From Ceratodon purpureus (lineage: Eukaryota > Streptophyta > Bryopsida > Pseudoditrichales > Ditrichaceae), in the NCBI GenBank assembly GCA_014871385.1, contig CM026427.1, positions 4,844,988-4,908,987 of the forward strand: DNA of 64,000 nucleotides, given 5' to 3'. Both the position numbers and the translations under genes were made by a program. Shown one piece after another: positions 1 to 10,927 of this stretch; position 1 is the first letter of the stretch; each line of letters begins with the position of its first letter. Under the pieces are notes generated by a model that was not told the DNA's origin, made no database searches, and saw only the letters and a list, made by a program, of their open reading frames with translations.

Positions 1-1237
1 AAATAAACATGCTAACAAGTTATCTCTTCGAAGTTCGTCGAAACCAAGTTGGTCTGAACCACGACGGCTACAAGTTGGCATCAGCATCCAACACTTACAC
101 AGAAAGTAACGAAGGCATTGCTGTCAGATTTGGCAGAGTCCCCGTGAATTTGTTATTTGACATATCCCTGTCAAATTCAACCGTCCAGCACGCTGACAAC
201 ATTATAAATCAAGGGTTTCAGGGGCTCTGCTTGGCACGAGTAATATGTTCAATTAGCACCACACCAAATCAAAATCATTGGTCACCAACGACAAAATCAT
301 TGTGAAGAGATTTGCCGCATTCTGGTAGTGCAAAGCCACAATCCAACTTAAATTAACCCTTTCGATCTCTAATGTGCATCTTGCATGCACTGGTTGGAAA
401 TGAGGACAAGCAGCTAGAGTACGTAACATTGACAGAAAGCCTAAGCAAAGGTGATACCACTCACAGAGCATGGAGGTACTTGATCATTGTTAGAGTTAGC
501 AGAGTTCCATTGAACCTATTGTTGGACATCATTCCCACCCTCTCCAGAAACTTCATCCAAGAGTGCTGCACTCGCTCGACGATCGGGTGGCAGGCAACTC
601 ATGTGCACAGCCCTCCATGTTGGAAACTGTGGCTTCTTGTGCACATTCTGAAATTTGCTTCCGAACTGCAGAATCTCGCCCGAAACACCAAAACATCAAA
701 CATCAAAAACCCATCACCTAACCCATGTAATTCAAAACGCTGCTACTTAATCTGACCTGCAATTCAATCCCCATAAACACCTCTCAGACCTCCCAGAGTA
801 GACCTAAAACCCTAAACCTCATACCAAAAATCTCTACATGGCTTGAGTTCCAAATTTGAAGAGAATGGGAAAGATGGAATAGTACCTGAAGACATGAAGC
901 TCGTCCCAAAATGGAAGCGATGGCCACGACCATGCCACTCTCCCCAGTGCCCACAACCCAAAAATTCGAAGCCAAAAACAAGCAAACAGACATCGACCCA
1001 TGTGGAGGATGAGGAAAAGATAGATCAACCTATGAAGAAGATATTCTTTTTAAAAACTAGATTTCTGTCATGCGAAATCTTCAAGTCGATAACGTCGGGA
1101 CTCGGCACTCCACTACATAGCCATTTCGGCCCAGTTGTGTGTTGGAGTTTCCAATTGTGTGACGACGAAGAAGACTGAGAGAGGGACGCGGAATTTGAGA
1201 TTTGGAGGAGTTTTGAGAAGAGTTGGATTTTTGAGGG
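1..1237. other. Upstream non-coding region of the Ser/Arg-rich gene
   Basis: No ORF here has a recognisable domain or convincing composition. The stretch 1160-1237 is purine-rich and leads directly into the GC-rich first exon of the next gene, so it is probably its 5' leader and promoter. A telobox-like AAACCCTAAA element lies near 807-817. The short ORFs in 1-1178 look like chance. Confidence 0.5.
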
Positions 1238-1369
1238 ATGGCGGCCTCGTCGTCGCCACCGGCGGTGGCGCGCGCGAGTAATGGACTCGCATCATCACCG
1301 ACATCCGAAGCGGGAATCTGTGATGAAGCGCAAGCGACGCGACAGCAAGCGGAGCAAGCATCGCTATGA
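1238..1369 (+). other. Upstream ORF overlapping the main start codon
   Basis: An ATG at 1238 opens a 43-codon frame ending in TGA at 1367-1369. It overlaps the start of the Ser/Arg-rich protein (1281) in a different frame. It begins M-A-A-S-S-S-P-P. It could repress the main ORF, or a different first-exon structure could make it the true N-terminus. Its role is inferred only from position. Confidence 0.35.
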
Positions 1370-3472
1370 GTCGAGCTCCGACGCTGCCGCGCCGTCGAGC
1401 TCGGCGTCGTCGTCGTCGTCTTCGTCGTCGGAGAGCTCCGACAGCGACTCCGGCAGCTCCCAGAGCGGCAGCAGCAGCGACGACCACCGCAGCAGGCGCT
1501 CCAGCAAGCGCAACCACCACCACCCAAATGATCATCATCCCCGTCGTTGCGAATTCTTCCAGATTTTTTTAGGTTTATGCTTTGCCATCTCTTCGGCTGG
1601 CGAGGTTCTGGCGCTCGTCTGTCACCTTGTCTACTCGTCGTGGCTTTTCTCGTTTGGATTTCGAGGTGCTAGCTTTTCTACTTCGAAACCCCACGCAAGG
1701 TTTTGTAGGTTTAAGCTTTTGGAGGTTCCTAGATTTCTATGTTTTCTGGGGTCTGATGGGTTTCGAGGGTTTTGAGAATCTTCGAATTTAGTTTGGGTGA
1801 CTTTTTTGGTAACGTTAGGGTTTAGGGGATGTTGGCTGCAGTTTGTTGAGATGGTTCTGGTTCTCTTCTCGGCAGAAAAGCAGAGATTGGTGAGGTTTAC
1901 CATGTGGGTTGACAAAGGTTTCTGTGTCCTACTCTGTTTGCAGGTCCTTTTGTTCTTGTGGGGTTAAGTCAGTACTTATGTTACTGTAATACCTTGATCT
2001 TCATGTGAATTTCGTTTGTTTTGAGTGGATTGAGTCTCTCTATTACTTGTTGCAGGTTTTGTGATCTTGGTCATGATTAGATTTGAAGATTGCAGTGCTA
2101 GGGTTTTTGTCACATGTTGATGCTATTAGGAGGCTGCCGATGCGGTTTGATATAGTTCAGTTACCTTTGTTTGCTACTGCTGGTGATGTGCGTTTTTGGC
2201 AGTCGTTGTTGGGTATCAGATGTTTCGTTTGTAGGATGTTCAGAACTTCAGACTGGTTCTGGATGGGATGTCACTACGTTTAAGATAGTGAACATAGTGC
2301 ACTTCATTCTTATGCACAGGGGATATTTAATCATTGTTCTGTGGTGGAATGAAACAGGGACGAGAGCTCAAGCGACAATGACTCTGATGACTCCGAACGG
2401 TCCAGGAAACACAGACGGAAAGATACTTCGAAGAAGGTATATGATTCCGCTCTATGGTTTGCAACTTGAAAGTACGATTGTTAATTTCATGATATGGTAA
2501 AGCTGTCTAGTTGGTTTGTCATCAACTGACTGTTTCTTTCGCTGTTGGGGTTAGATGGGTGAGGCCTCCAGAGTTGATGCCCCGGCAGTGCGACTGAATG
2601 AAGACAGCACTTTTGATTACCAGATTCTCTCATTCAAGCAGAGAGGTAGCTTTCAGGGCTTTTGAAGTCACAACCACGTTATGAAATTGTTTGAGTTTGT
2701 TTATTTATGACCAGCATGTGGGTGTTTGTTTGGTTGATAGCAGAATGAATTAGTTCTACATTCATGTATGTAGCTCACAGCATGCTCATTCACTTGACAT
2801 ACGTTTCTCTGGACGGAGCATGCATTGAAACTTCTCTTTTTAACTCTATCTGTATTGATACACTTAGCTTACTTTGAAGTGTGACTTTTTTTCAGAGGCC
2901 GAAGGCAAGAAACTTTTCATTCGACAGCTATGGGAGCTCAATGTTGGTCTTCCTCCCCAGATTGTGGAGATTTGCAGCGCTGTTCCAGAGGTTTGTGTAG
3001 TACACATTCCTCAAACCTGATTCTAATTGATGAGCAGTGTTCAAAATGTATGATTTCATTGACTCTTAGATAGTGAGTGTCAAAGTAGTAGTTCGGGACT
3101 CCTGAGTCTTCCTGAGGTGGATCATACCCATCTTCAGAGGTGAAATTTCTTGTGGATTTTGCATATCATTCTGTTTGTGAACATGGTGAGAACTAGCTTG
3201 TAGAGTTCACTTGTTGCTTTAATTCTGGGATTGCCTGTGATGGCAGCTTTTGCAGAATACATCATTCCACATACTTCCTGTTCACAGACTCTTGAAATCT
3301 TTGAAGTATTTGCTGAAAGCATCCTACTTTTCTGTCAGATTTGATCATGTTGCAGTTGCACAGATTCATTTGCCTTCGTTTTTATGTTGGACTTACTCTG
3401 AGTTCTTGTCCTCGGAATGTCCTGCAGATGAACTGCACCTATGACCTCGCCACTGTGCACTCTGCTTCATGA
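1281..3472 (+). CDS. Unrecognised Ser/Arg-rich protein, probably nuclear, about five exons
   Basis: I do not recognise the family. Exon 1 starts at ATG 1281 and encodes a basic His/Lys/Arg segment, then a long Ser run with acidic Ser-Asp-Ser stretches and an Arg-Arg-Ser-Ser-Lys patch, typical of RS-like nuclear RNA-processing or chromatin factors. Well supported later exons are 2358-2436 (acidic/basic, DESSSDND then ERSRKHRRKD), 2555-2645, 2896-2990 (ends QIVEICSAVPE) and 3428-3472 (MNCTYDLATVHSAS, stop TGA). These have GT-AG borders and phases that agree with one another. The exon 1 donor is unresolved: exon 2 needs a phase-2 donor, and candidates are a GT at 1700 or a GC donor at 1496. The conserved-looking core is FDYQILSFKQREAEGKK followed by LFIRQLWELNVGLPPQ. 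A nuclear role is inferred from composition only. Confidence 0.6.
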
Positions 3473-6400
3473 TTGCCAGATTCCCACGGGAACCCCAGCT
3501 GCTAGCACACTCAAGAGAGCAATACCTCTAGAGCAATAATATCCATCTTCTTCAAATATTAGTAGTGACTCTGTCTAGGCAAAAACATATTCTCTATTCT
3601 AATATATGATCACAGCTTATGTATTTCCTGATCTGTGATGTACATGATTCAGTCTCTAATGTACAGTCTGACTTCATTTCTGATTTTAATTACCTATTTA
3701 TGATGTTATTACTAGTTTAGTGTCATTGCCATGTCAATCCAATGTTACTGGGATGAGCAAATATTAATGTTAATGAATGAAACTTGCACTGTCACTCTGG
3801 TGTCATTCTAGTGCTAAAATGTTAATGAGAAATGTTTGTGTCATGTTGATGCTCAAATTACATGCCCTCTACTTTGCATCAGTCTAGTGTCATTTTGGCG
3901 TTGAAATGTTAATGACAAAAGTTGGTGTCAAGTTCATGTCAAAATTATGTGTCTCCTATCTAGTGTCAATCTAGTATAAATATGACATCCCCCTTTAATG
4001 TCAAAACAATGCCACTTTGACATCCCTCAAAGTTGCATTACTTTGACGTTTGTCCCCATGCCACCTTGACATTCATCCAGTTTGGTGTCAACTTGACACC
4101 AGACTTACTTGCTGAGCATTTCGTGATGTCAGTGCACTCCATTTTTGAGTTTCTTTCTACGACCTTGTTTCTTACTACAAAAGCAACTAGAATTACTAAC
4201 TTGATGAATTTCACAAACAAGTGAAGTTATATATTACGAAGTTCTGTACAGTACTGTAAGGTGGAACCACCTATTGGCAAACAACATCCCATAACCGTAC
4301 CCTATAAATGGCAGCATTCACAAACAATGCATCACCTATTTCTGTACAAGCAAGATTCCAATTCTAAAACAAATCCAACACAAGGCACTCATTGATTGGC
4401 ACAAGTCACCAAAAGGTGAGTTGTCTTTGTGCAAGCTTTTAGAAGGGGTCTATGTACACAAATAGGTGTCTAGCCATACAAAACTCTGAAAATTCATAAC
4501 TTATTCATATAGAATGAGAAAAATATAATTTCACTTCCATTCTCATATCCTAGTATTTGCTAATTTGTGGAAAAAAATTCAGCTCATGCACAGCTTTGCA
4601 TCAAGGATATTTCTTTAAGTGTTCGGAAATAAGTGGTTGCACCTTACAGTGTTCTGGAAACGGTGTGCTTCGTTTCAAAGCTTCGAGGTGTCCTAAAATA
4701 TTTCAAGTGATTGGTAGTTTTTAAAAATCACCAGTTACCGTTACAAGCCATTAGTATCAAACAACAAAGTGGAGTTTGTAATAAAGCCCGACGAACATAA
4801 ATGAACCCATTTAGATCACAGGATCAACACTAGAGATGTTGCACACCTATCTAGATAATTATTGGAGCTATATGTATAAAGTGAGATTTGTCATCTTTTT
4901 TTAATTTCATATAGTTAAAATTTGCTTTAAATATATGAAACTTGTTAAAAGTATCTGAAATTTGTGAAAAGTACCAGATCAAATGTGACGAAAATTTAGA
5001 ATATTTTATCTTAATTTTATCTTCATTTTCAATCCACCTAAAAAGTAATTAGTCTTGGATAGAAAACCAAACTATTTCATTTTTAACAAGGACTCTTGTT
5101 GAGAGCCGCAAATTTTTCTAAACTGTAGTGCTATAATATAGGCTACTATAATTATACAACTTCCAAGTATATAAAATCAAACTCATGGTATCTAAAGACC
5201 AATTTATATAAAAAAAAATAAAATTATGATAGAGTCTAAAGAATTGGAAGGTTTTTAGTAAAAGATAGAAATTTGTTTTCATAAATGAAAAACTTAATTG
5301 GAATTATATATAACAGAAGTGGATTATGCTTTCTTTGAGCCCCAATCCATTGGAAGGAGCAACCTTATGGAGCTTGCCATTTCTTAAATCTTACTTGAAT
5401 CTTTGATTTTGAAATTCTTGAAACCTAAAAATAAATTATAGAAAAAATAAGGCTTTTGTAATTTTGTAACTTAATTTTCTTATTAAAAGGATTTTTAATT
5501 TAAAAAATGTTACCTCAATTAAGGACTTTATAGTTCTTATTATTATCGTTGTTGTACTATGGGCTGTGATTCTTCTTTTTGGATTAATGTCAAAACTTTG
5601 GGCCACAACTCACTTACAACTCCCTTATTTCAAGTTTCAAGGATGGTACCCTACACACAGTGCTCTCATCCAACTTATTCAAGAACAAGGCACCACGAGT
5701 GTCTTTGGATTCAATTCCAAGTTTTTTTTAAGTATATTGACCCTTCAAGGCAATCTCCGAGTACCTTTGCAAGGACCTCAATTGTTCAGAGAAATATTTA
5801 TCTTCACAAAACCTCAAGTTGCAAGATGGTAGATATGAAGGATGCAGACACCTGATGCAGACATCAGGAAAAGCAGCTGTAAAGAAAATGCCTGCTCCTA
5901 CATACACCTGCATTTGGCAATTTAGATCACCTGAACAACACTGGCATAGAAATGGCCATCACCGAGCAGAACCAAGATGTACTCATATCAGCTGGGGAAA
6001 TAGAGAATGCAGGTCGCCAATATAATTGATGAAAACAAGGTTTTTTTGGCACAATTCCAATCTATGGCATGATCACTGACGAGAGGTAAAAAATTGGCAA
6101 CCTTTAGTTCCTCAATAATAATATTGCCCCTAGACAAGTCGAAGCGTTGTATCTTTGAATGCTAACCCTAAGCTTCAAAATTCAATTGAACGAATGACAC
6201 ATTCACAAACTCATTGCGACATTTGGTCCTCTCATTCCTGCGGTTTGAAACTAGGTTCAAAAAGTAGATTGCATTATCTTCATACAATAAAACTTCAATG
6301 ATCGGAGGTAATGGTTACATAATGACAGAATATACCGCAACATAGTTGGACCCTCGTAGAAACGCTGCAAGCTCCTTAACATCCGACCCTCTTCCTCCTC

Positions 6401-6901
6401 TGCTCGATCTCGTAAAGAGTACAAGAGAAATTCTAAAATATAGGCAAACACATCTTTGAACTAGAGCTTAAAGATCAAACCACAATCTAGGGCTCCCATC
6501 CTAAAGATTCAGCTGACATCACTGGAACTTCCAAAAATTTAAATAGGAAACATGAAGGCAAAATTCAAACAACAACGCAACACAAGATTCTGTAAAATAA
6601 GGCGTCCAAACCTCTCGCACACATCAACTTCAGTTTGTTTTTACATGTGAGGTTTATGTGAGAAAGAAACTTGTACCAACAAAACCGAAACTCTCCTGCT
6701 TGTCGTGCCTCGACATACAACTTGCCATCAAACCCTAAAGATAATAATCCTATCTGCAGAAGGCTACAAAGAGACTCCCTGCTAAAATTCCCAACTGCCA
6801 TCACAAGCAAGATCCCGTGATTGCCTGATCCTATAAGACGGACCAAGGGACACACGAACAGTTACCCTAACGAACTCCCCCAAAGAAGCGATCGTCGTCA
6901 T
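3473..6901. other. Intergenic region between the Ser/Arg-rich gene and the FKBP gene
   Basis: The left end probably holds the 3' UTR of the upstream gene. Degenerate repeats occupy about 3753-4100, followed by AT-rich DNA to about 5550. Short ORFs at 5559-6025 show no domain. The part from about 6560 to 6901 is likely the 3' UTR of the minus-strand FKBP gene. No supported gene was found. Confidence 0.5.
3753..4100. repeat. Degenerate tandem repeats of about 87 bp
   Basis: The motif ATGTTAATGA recurs at about 3818 and 3905, each followed by TGTGTCA/TGGTGTCA and then TCTAGTGTCA. This gives an approximate 87-bp period, with a further degraded unit on each side. The stretch is dense in GTCA/TGAC. 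Confidence 0.45.
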
Positions 6902-7420
6902 CTACAACTCCTCGTCCTCTCCAAACTCCTCGTCATCCACAGGCAATTCCATCGGGGGCTCCAAGACATCATCAGGTCCAGAACCAGTCTTCCCGTTCAC
7001 GGCCACAAGCTCCGTCTCAAATATCAAAGTCGCCCCACCAGGGATCTTCGGCGGGGCGCCATTGGCGCCATATCCAAGCTTCGCCGGGATCTTCAACTTC
7101 CGCCTCTCCCCAACGCACATTCCGAGGATACCCTGGTCCCAACCCTTGATCACGGCGCCCTGCCCGAGCGTGAAGTCCAGCGGCTGCCCTCGCCCGTAGC
7201 TCTCATCGAACAGAGTCCCGTCCGTCAGTGTCCCCCTGTAATGAACACTCACCTGGTCGCCCTTGTGCGCCTTCAACTCACAGCTCTTGGGCTTGAATTT
7301 CACCCCTATCTGCAGCTCCGTCACCTCCCGCTCCGCCTTCGCATCCACCACAATCACAGCTATCGCAGCTATCGCCACACAGGCCACGGCCATCACCAAT
7401 GCCACGCGCATGACCGCCAT
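6902..7420 (-). CDS. FKBP-type peptidyl-prolyl cis-trans isomerase, secretory pathway (FKBP15-like)
   Basis: This single-exon gene encodes 172 residues. Residues 1-29 form a hydrophobic signal peptide or anchor ending in DAKA. Residues 45-140 form one FKBP domain, which catalyses proline cis-trans isomerisation in folding proteins. Positions matching the FKBP12 active site are Y61, F71, D72, F83, V90, I91, W94, Y117 and F134; the position of FKBP12 E54 is Ala (A89). Size and layout match plant FKBP15, an ER-lumen protein. The acidic tail ends DEEL, resembling but not matching the K/H-DEL ER retrieval signal. ATG 7420 was chosen for its strong context (G at -3, G at +4) and proper signal-peptide position. 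An in-frame ATG at 7468 would add 16 residues. Further upstream frame lacks an ATG. Confidence 0.9.
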   Translation of the reverse strand: MAVMRVALVMAVACVAIAAIAVIVVDAKAEREVTELQIGVKFKPKSCELKAHKGDQVSVHYRGTLTDGTLFDESYGRGQPLDFTLGQGAVIKGWDQGILGMCVGERRKLKIPAKLGYGANGAPPKIPGGATLIFETELVAVNGKTGSGPDDVLEPPMELPVDDEEFGEDEEL

Positions 7421-8244
7421 CGCTCCGCACTCGCCCTCAAATTTTCTCAATCGCTTCAATGATCGCATTCCTTCAAACCTAAGCCCTGCTTCAACCGAGA
7501 GAGACGACGGAACGAATCTCTTCGTCGTCTCCACCTTAGACGAAACGCTCTCCGTCGCTATCTGCGTCTTCTCATTGGCTGGACCTACAGAAATGAGCCC
7601 CTTTCATTGGTCGCGTGTCGTTTCTGACTTTCTGGGACGAAGTATACCGTTGCACCGTTGCAGGTTCGTCATCTGTTGGATGAATGTGTACATTTTTTGG
7701 AAAAATGAGGTTTGTCTCCCTAAAAATAATTTCGTGATTTTTGATTTTTTTAAGGGAAATTTCTTTTAAAATGAATTTAAATGGCTAAGAAACAACAAAC
7801 ATGGAGTTTTTCAAGAGAACCAGTAATACACCATATTTTGAAAAAAACAACCGATTTGAAACACCAATTCATCTCGACCTTATTTGAATGTCGTTTGGAG
7901 ACAATCCAAGTATCATACTTTAGGGGCAACTTCAATACTCTTCATTCAAATAATTAGTTTTAATTTTTGGTGTCCGACAATAAAAATAGTGATTTTAAAA
8001 ATTTGACTTTAATTTTAATTAGAATTCATGGTTTTCTGTAAAAAAAAATGTAACATAATTTTATTTTTTTCCGACATTTTTATTTGAAATAATTTTTTTG
8101 CCAAAATTGCTCCTAAAATATGGTATTCAGATTTGAGTCTAAAACAAAAAAATCAACTAGTAATTTGGCCATTTCATTTGGATGACTTTACAATAATTGT
8201 TGTATTTTCCTATTCATTGCTCATAAACATCAAAATATTACAAA

Positions 8245-8248
<4 letters not shown>

Positions 8249-8275
<27 letters not shown>
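8249..8275. repeat. (AT)n microsatellite
   Basis: Uninterrupted AT dinucleotides, about 13 copies, followed by a TTTA tetranucleotide run at 8309-8331. Confidence 0.9.
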
Positions 8276-8950
8276 TCTATTTTCGTTTTTGTCCACATAA
8301 CCATCTGATTTATTTATTTATTTATTTATTTTAAATAACTATTGTTAGGACAAAGCTGCTATCGTTCATTGAGGAGAAGCTTTTTAGCGTTACTTTTGCT
8401 TTTTTGGGTCCTCGCTTCTGTAATTGCAGGGGTCGTTGGGTGTTTGGCGTACCGACAGCAGAGATCGGTTCTGGGAGTTGCAGATCCCCATTTATCAGGA
8501 AGGACGTCGGAGTTGTCTTAATGCATCTCTGACTGAGTCCCAATTTCCAGACCCCAGAGCCTGACGGTGCTTTGAAGGTGGGTACTGGAGGAGGAAACAG
8601 AACTGCAGGTGGTTTTATTTTGATGCCACCGGTATATAGAGGTGCAGCTGAATTGTACTTCGATTATCAATACTTGGTATCAAATCTGACAAGTCATAAT
8701 TAAATCTCATGTCTGATGGGCAGGATTTTTGAAATTGGTCGAACTTTGAGTAGTGGAGGTCTGTGTACTAGGATGATAGCAGCTTACAAACTCATGAGAA
8801 GTGCTTTGTAGCATACATGGTTTGTTGATCCTGTGCAGCTGAGATCGTATCTGAATATGAGAATTCTAGCTTGAAGTTCCAGAGCAATGCAATTGCTGAA
8901 TGATTAATTTCAAGTCTTCTTATTCAGGATGCACTCAGCCATTGCTAGGT

Positions 8951-9010
8951 GTAAGTGGAATGTAATGTGTGTAAGTGGAATGTAATGTGTGTAAGTGGAA
9001 TGTAATGTGT
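8951..9010. repeat. Three exact tandem copies of a 20-bp unit
   Basis: The unit GTAAGTGGAATGTAATGTGT is repeated exactly three times in a row. Perfect identity indicates a recent slippage or duplication. It lies in non-coding DNA. Confidence 0.95.
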
Positions 9011-10927
9011 GCTGATCCTTGTTCAGGGTGGACTTAGAAATTAATCGAACTCGTCTTCTATTGTGGCGTGTAAACATGGTTGTTTCGCGCACCAAGTATA
9101 CATCATCGTCAGAGCAGGCAAACCGTATAGGAAACTTCATGTTGCAAGTGTCTCACAGCAGGGCTTGTCAAGGAAGTATATGAGCCTACTGCTGATCTTT
9201 GAATACACCTGCAAGATAACACCCAATATTGAAGCTATTTCCTCTCTATTGCAGTGTGCTGAAATCCAGATTCCGAGAATATGAAAAGGGAAATTATTTC
9301 TTTCAGCTGCATAGATACAAAACAACATAAACCACGGGGAGTGGATTTGGCCGCATACGAAAAATGTCATCACACATCAAGTGAAAATCTTGTGACGAAG
9401 TTACCTTACGAATAACCTTAGCTTGAGCTCCAGTCTTCCCAGGGTCCAATTTACGATAGATAGCTGCAATGCTCATAGGACAGTACTCACACTCTACTGC
9501 CATGGCTTAAGTGCAAGAACTTCCTTCAAGGAACAGAAACCAAGTCACATCAGATGTCAGAATTCTTCGAGCAAGTACCATTTAAATAGCGAGCTGGGTT
9601 TAATTACCTTTAAATTCGAAACACTCAGTGAGTTGTGACCATTCCGTCTCGTTTTCAGCATATGTCCCTCATGCAATCCTAGTTATCATCGGCTGAGTCT
9701 CCTATCCAATATACTACGCCCAGCAGATCATTAACATTAAAAGAACGAGTGAATCCTACAGATCGAGAGGAAAGTGCAAAAGAACATGTTGAAGGAGCTG
9801 TCGCATAGTTAGGACTGACATTGACATCGTCCTTGTTACACCGGTTCAGTCATTTGTGCATAAAGCTTATCGTGCTCGACGGCCAGTTGCAACAGAAATT
9901 GATGGGGTCTTCTTCGGCGTCTCCATAAGTGAAGTTGTGACAGGCTTATTGGATCAGAAGCGGAGTACAATTTACAAAATGCGGGTCGCCTCCGACATAA
10001 TTGGAAGTTGACATCTATACTTTGCTCTGCTTTACTCGTTGCTGTTTCTCATCGTTACACTGCTTCTATAAATGTAATGTCCAGAAGACTGCGTATGCAA
10101 TACAACTGACAAAAAGTTCGTTGTATTCTACCAGCGATACTTAAATTAAACAGACGACACATCCATGCTTAAATGCTTCAGGTACACCAAAGCTTGAAGT
10201 TCACAATTATACTATATCGCAGACAAGTCACAGACACAGTACAACAAAGGCTTGATACGCGTTTCTACACTCACAGAGTACTAGCGCACACATAACTCTG
10301 GAAACAGGACGGTGACCCCTATCTGAAGAGGCCAAGTTGTGTATCGCGAAGTGAGAGCTGGCAGCATCAAGAATCTATGATTACTGCTTGCATAATTCTG
10401 TGGTTCCTCCTTCATCGACGTCATCAGACCGTCAAGTACACTATTCTTGTATTGCAATAATGTACAAAGTACATATACAACAGTTCTGGTAACATTCTCA
10501 AGAGGCACAATCCAGGGTGGGACGCAGAGCTGGTCTCTATCGCTGTGTGCCCCTCTCGAGTCTTAACCCAGCTGAACACGACGAAAATTCTGAACGAGAA
10601 TCTCAACGCGATCAAATTCGTAGAGACGTCAACAATTATTTTTTTTCCCTGAGCCCGAATGTAAATAACATGCCATTCTCTATCAGCATCTTAGTTCCTG
10701 CTAGTGCTCACTACTTAAAATGAAAAGTGTTCAATCGATCCTCACACCTTACATATCCGAAATTCACCTTAGATTCAATGCATGAATTTTCACCATTTAA
10801 ATCAAAAGAATAGACGTAATATACAATTTTCTCGTCACAATCCTGGTGCTCAATATCCACCAAGTCCTACTCTCTGCTATGTACCGATATACCAAAAACA
10901 CCTTCAGGTCTAAACACTAATGAAATC

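Larger units (their letters stand above)
7421..10927. other. Intergenic region between FKBP and the FAD oxidase
   Basis: The first 200 bp is the likely FKBP promoter and leader. The rest is AT-rich to about 8330, then mixed-composition DNA without a supported ORF. It contains an (AT)n run, a TTTA run and an exact 20-bp triplicate, each listed separately. The stretch from about 10700 to 10927 is probably the 3' UTR of the oxidase gene. Confidence 0.5.

Noticed and set aside
1081-1538. Minus-strand frames rich in Cys/Arg/Ala opposite the Ser-rich exon
   Set aside because: Complementary reading of Ser-codon repeats, with no independent support.
5559-6025. Overlapping short frames suggestive of a decayed gene
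   Set aside because: No shared domain, no splice pattern and no composition signal above background.
6821-7462. 213-codon open frame on the plus strand
   Set aside because: Antisense shadow of the FKBP gene; His/Arg-rich low-complexity translation.
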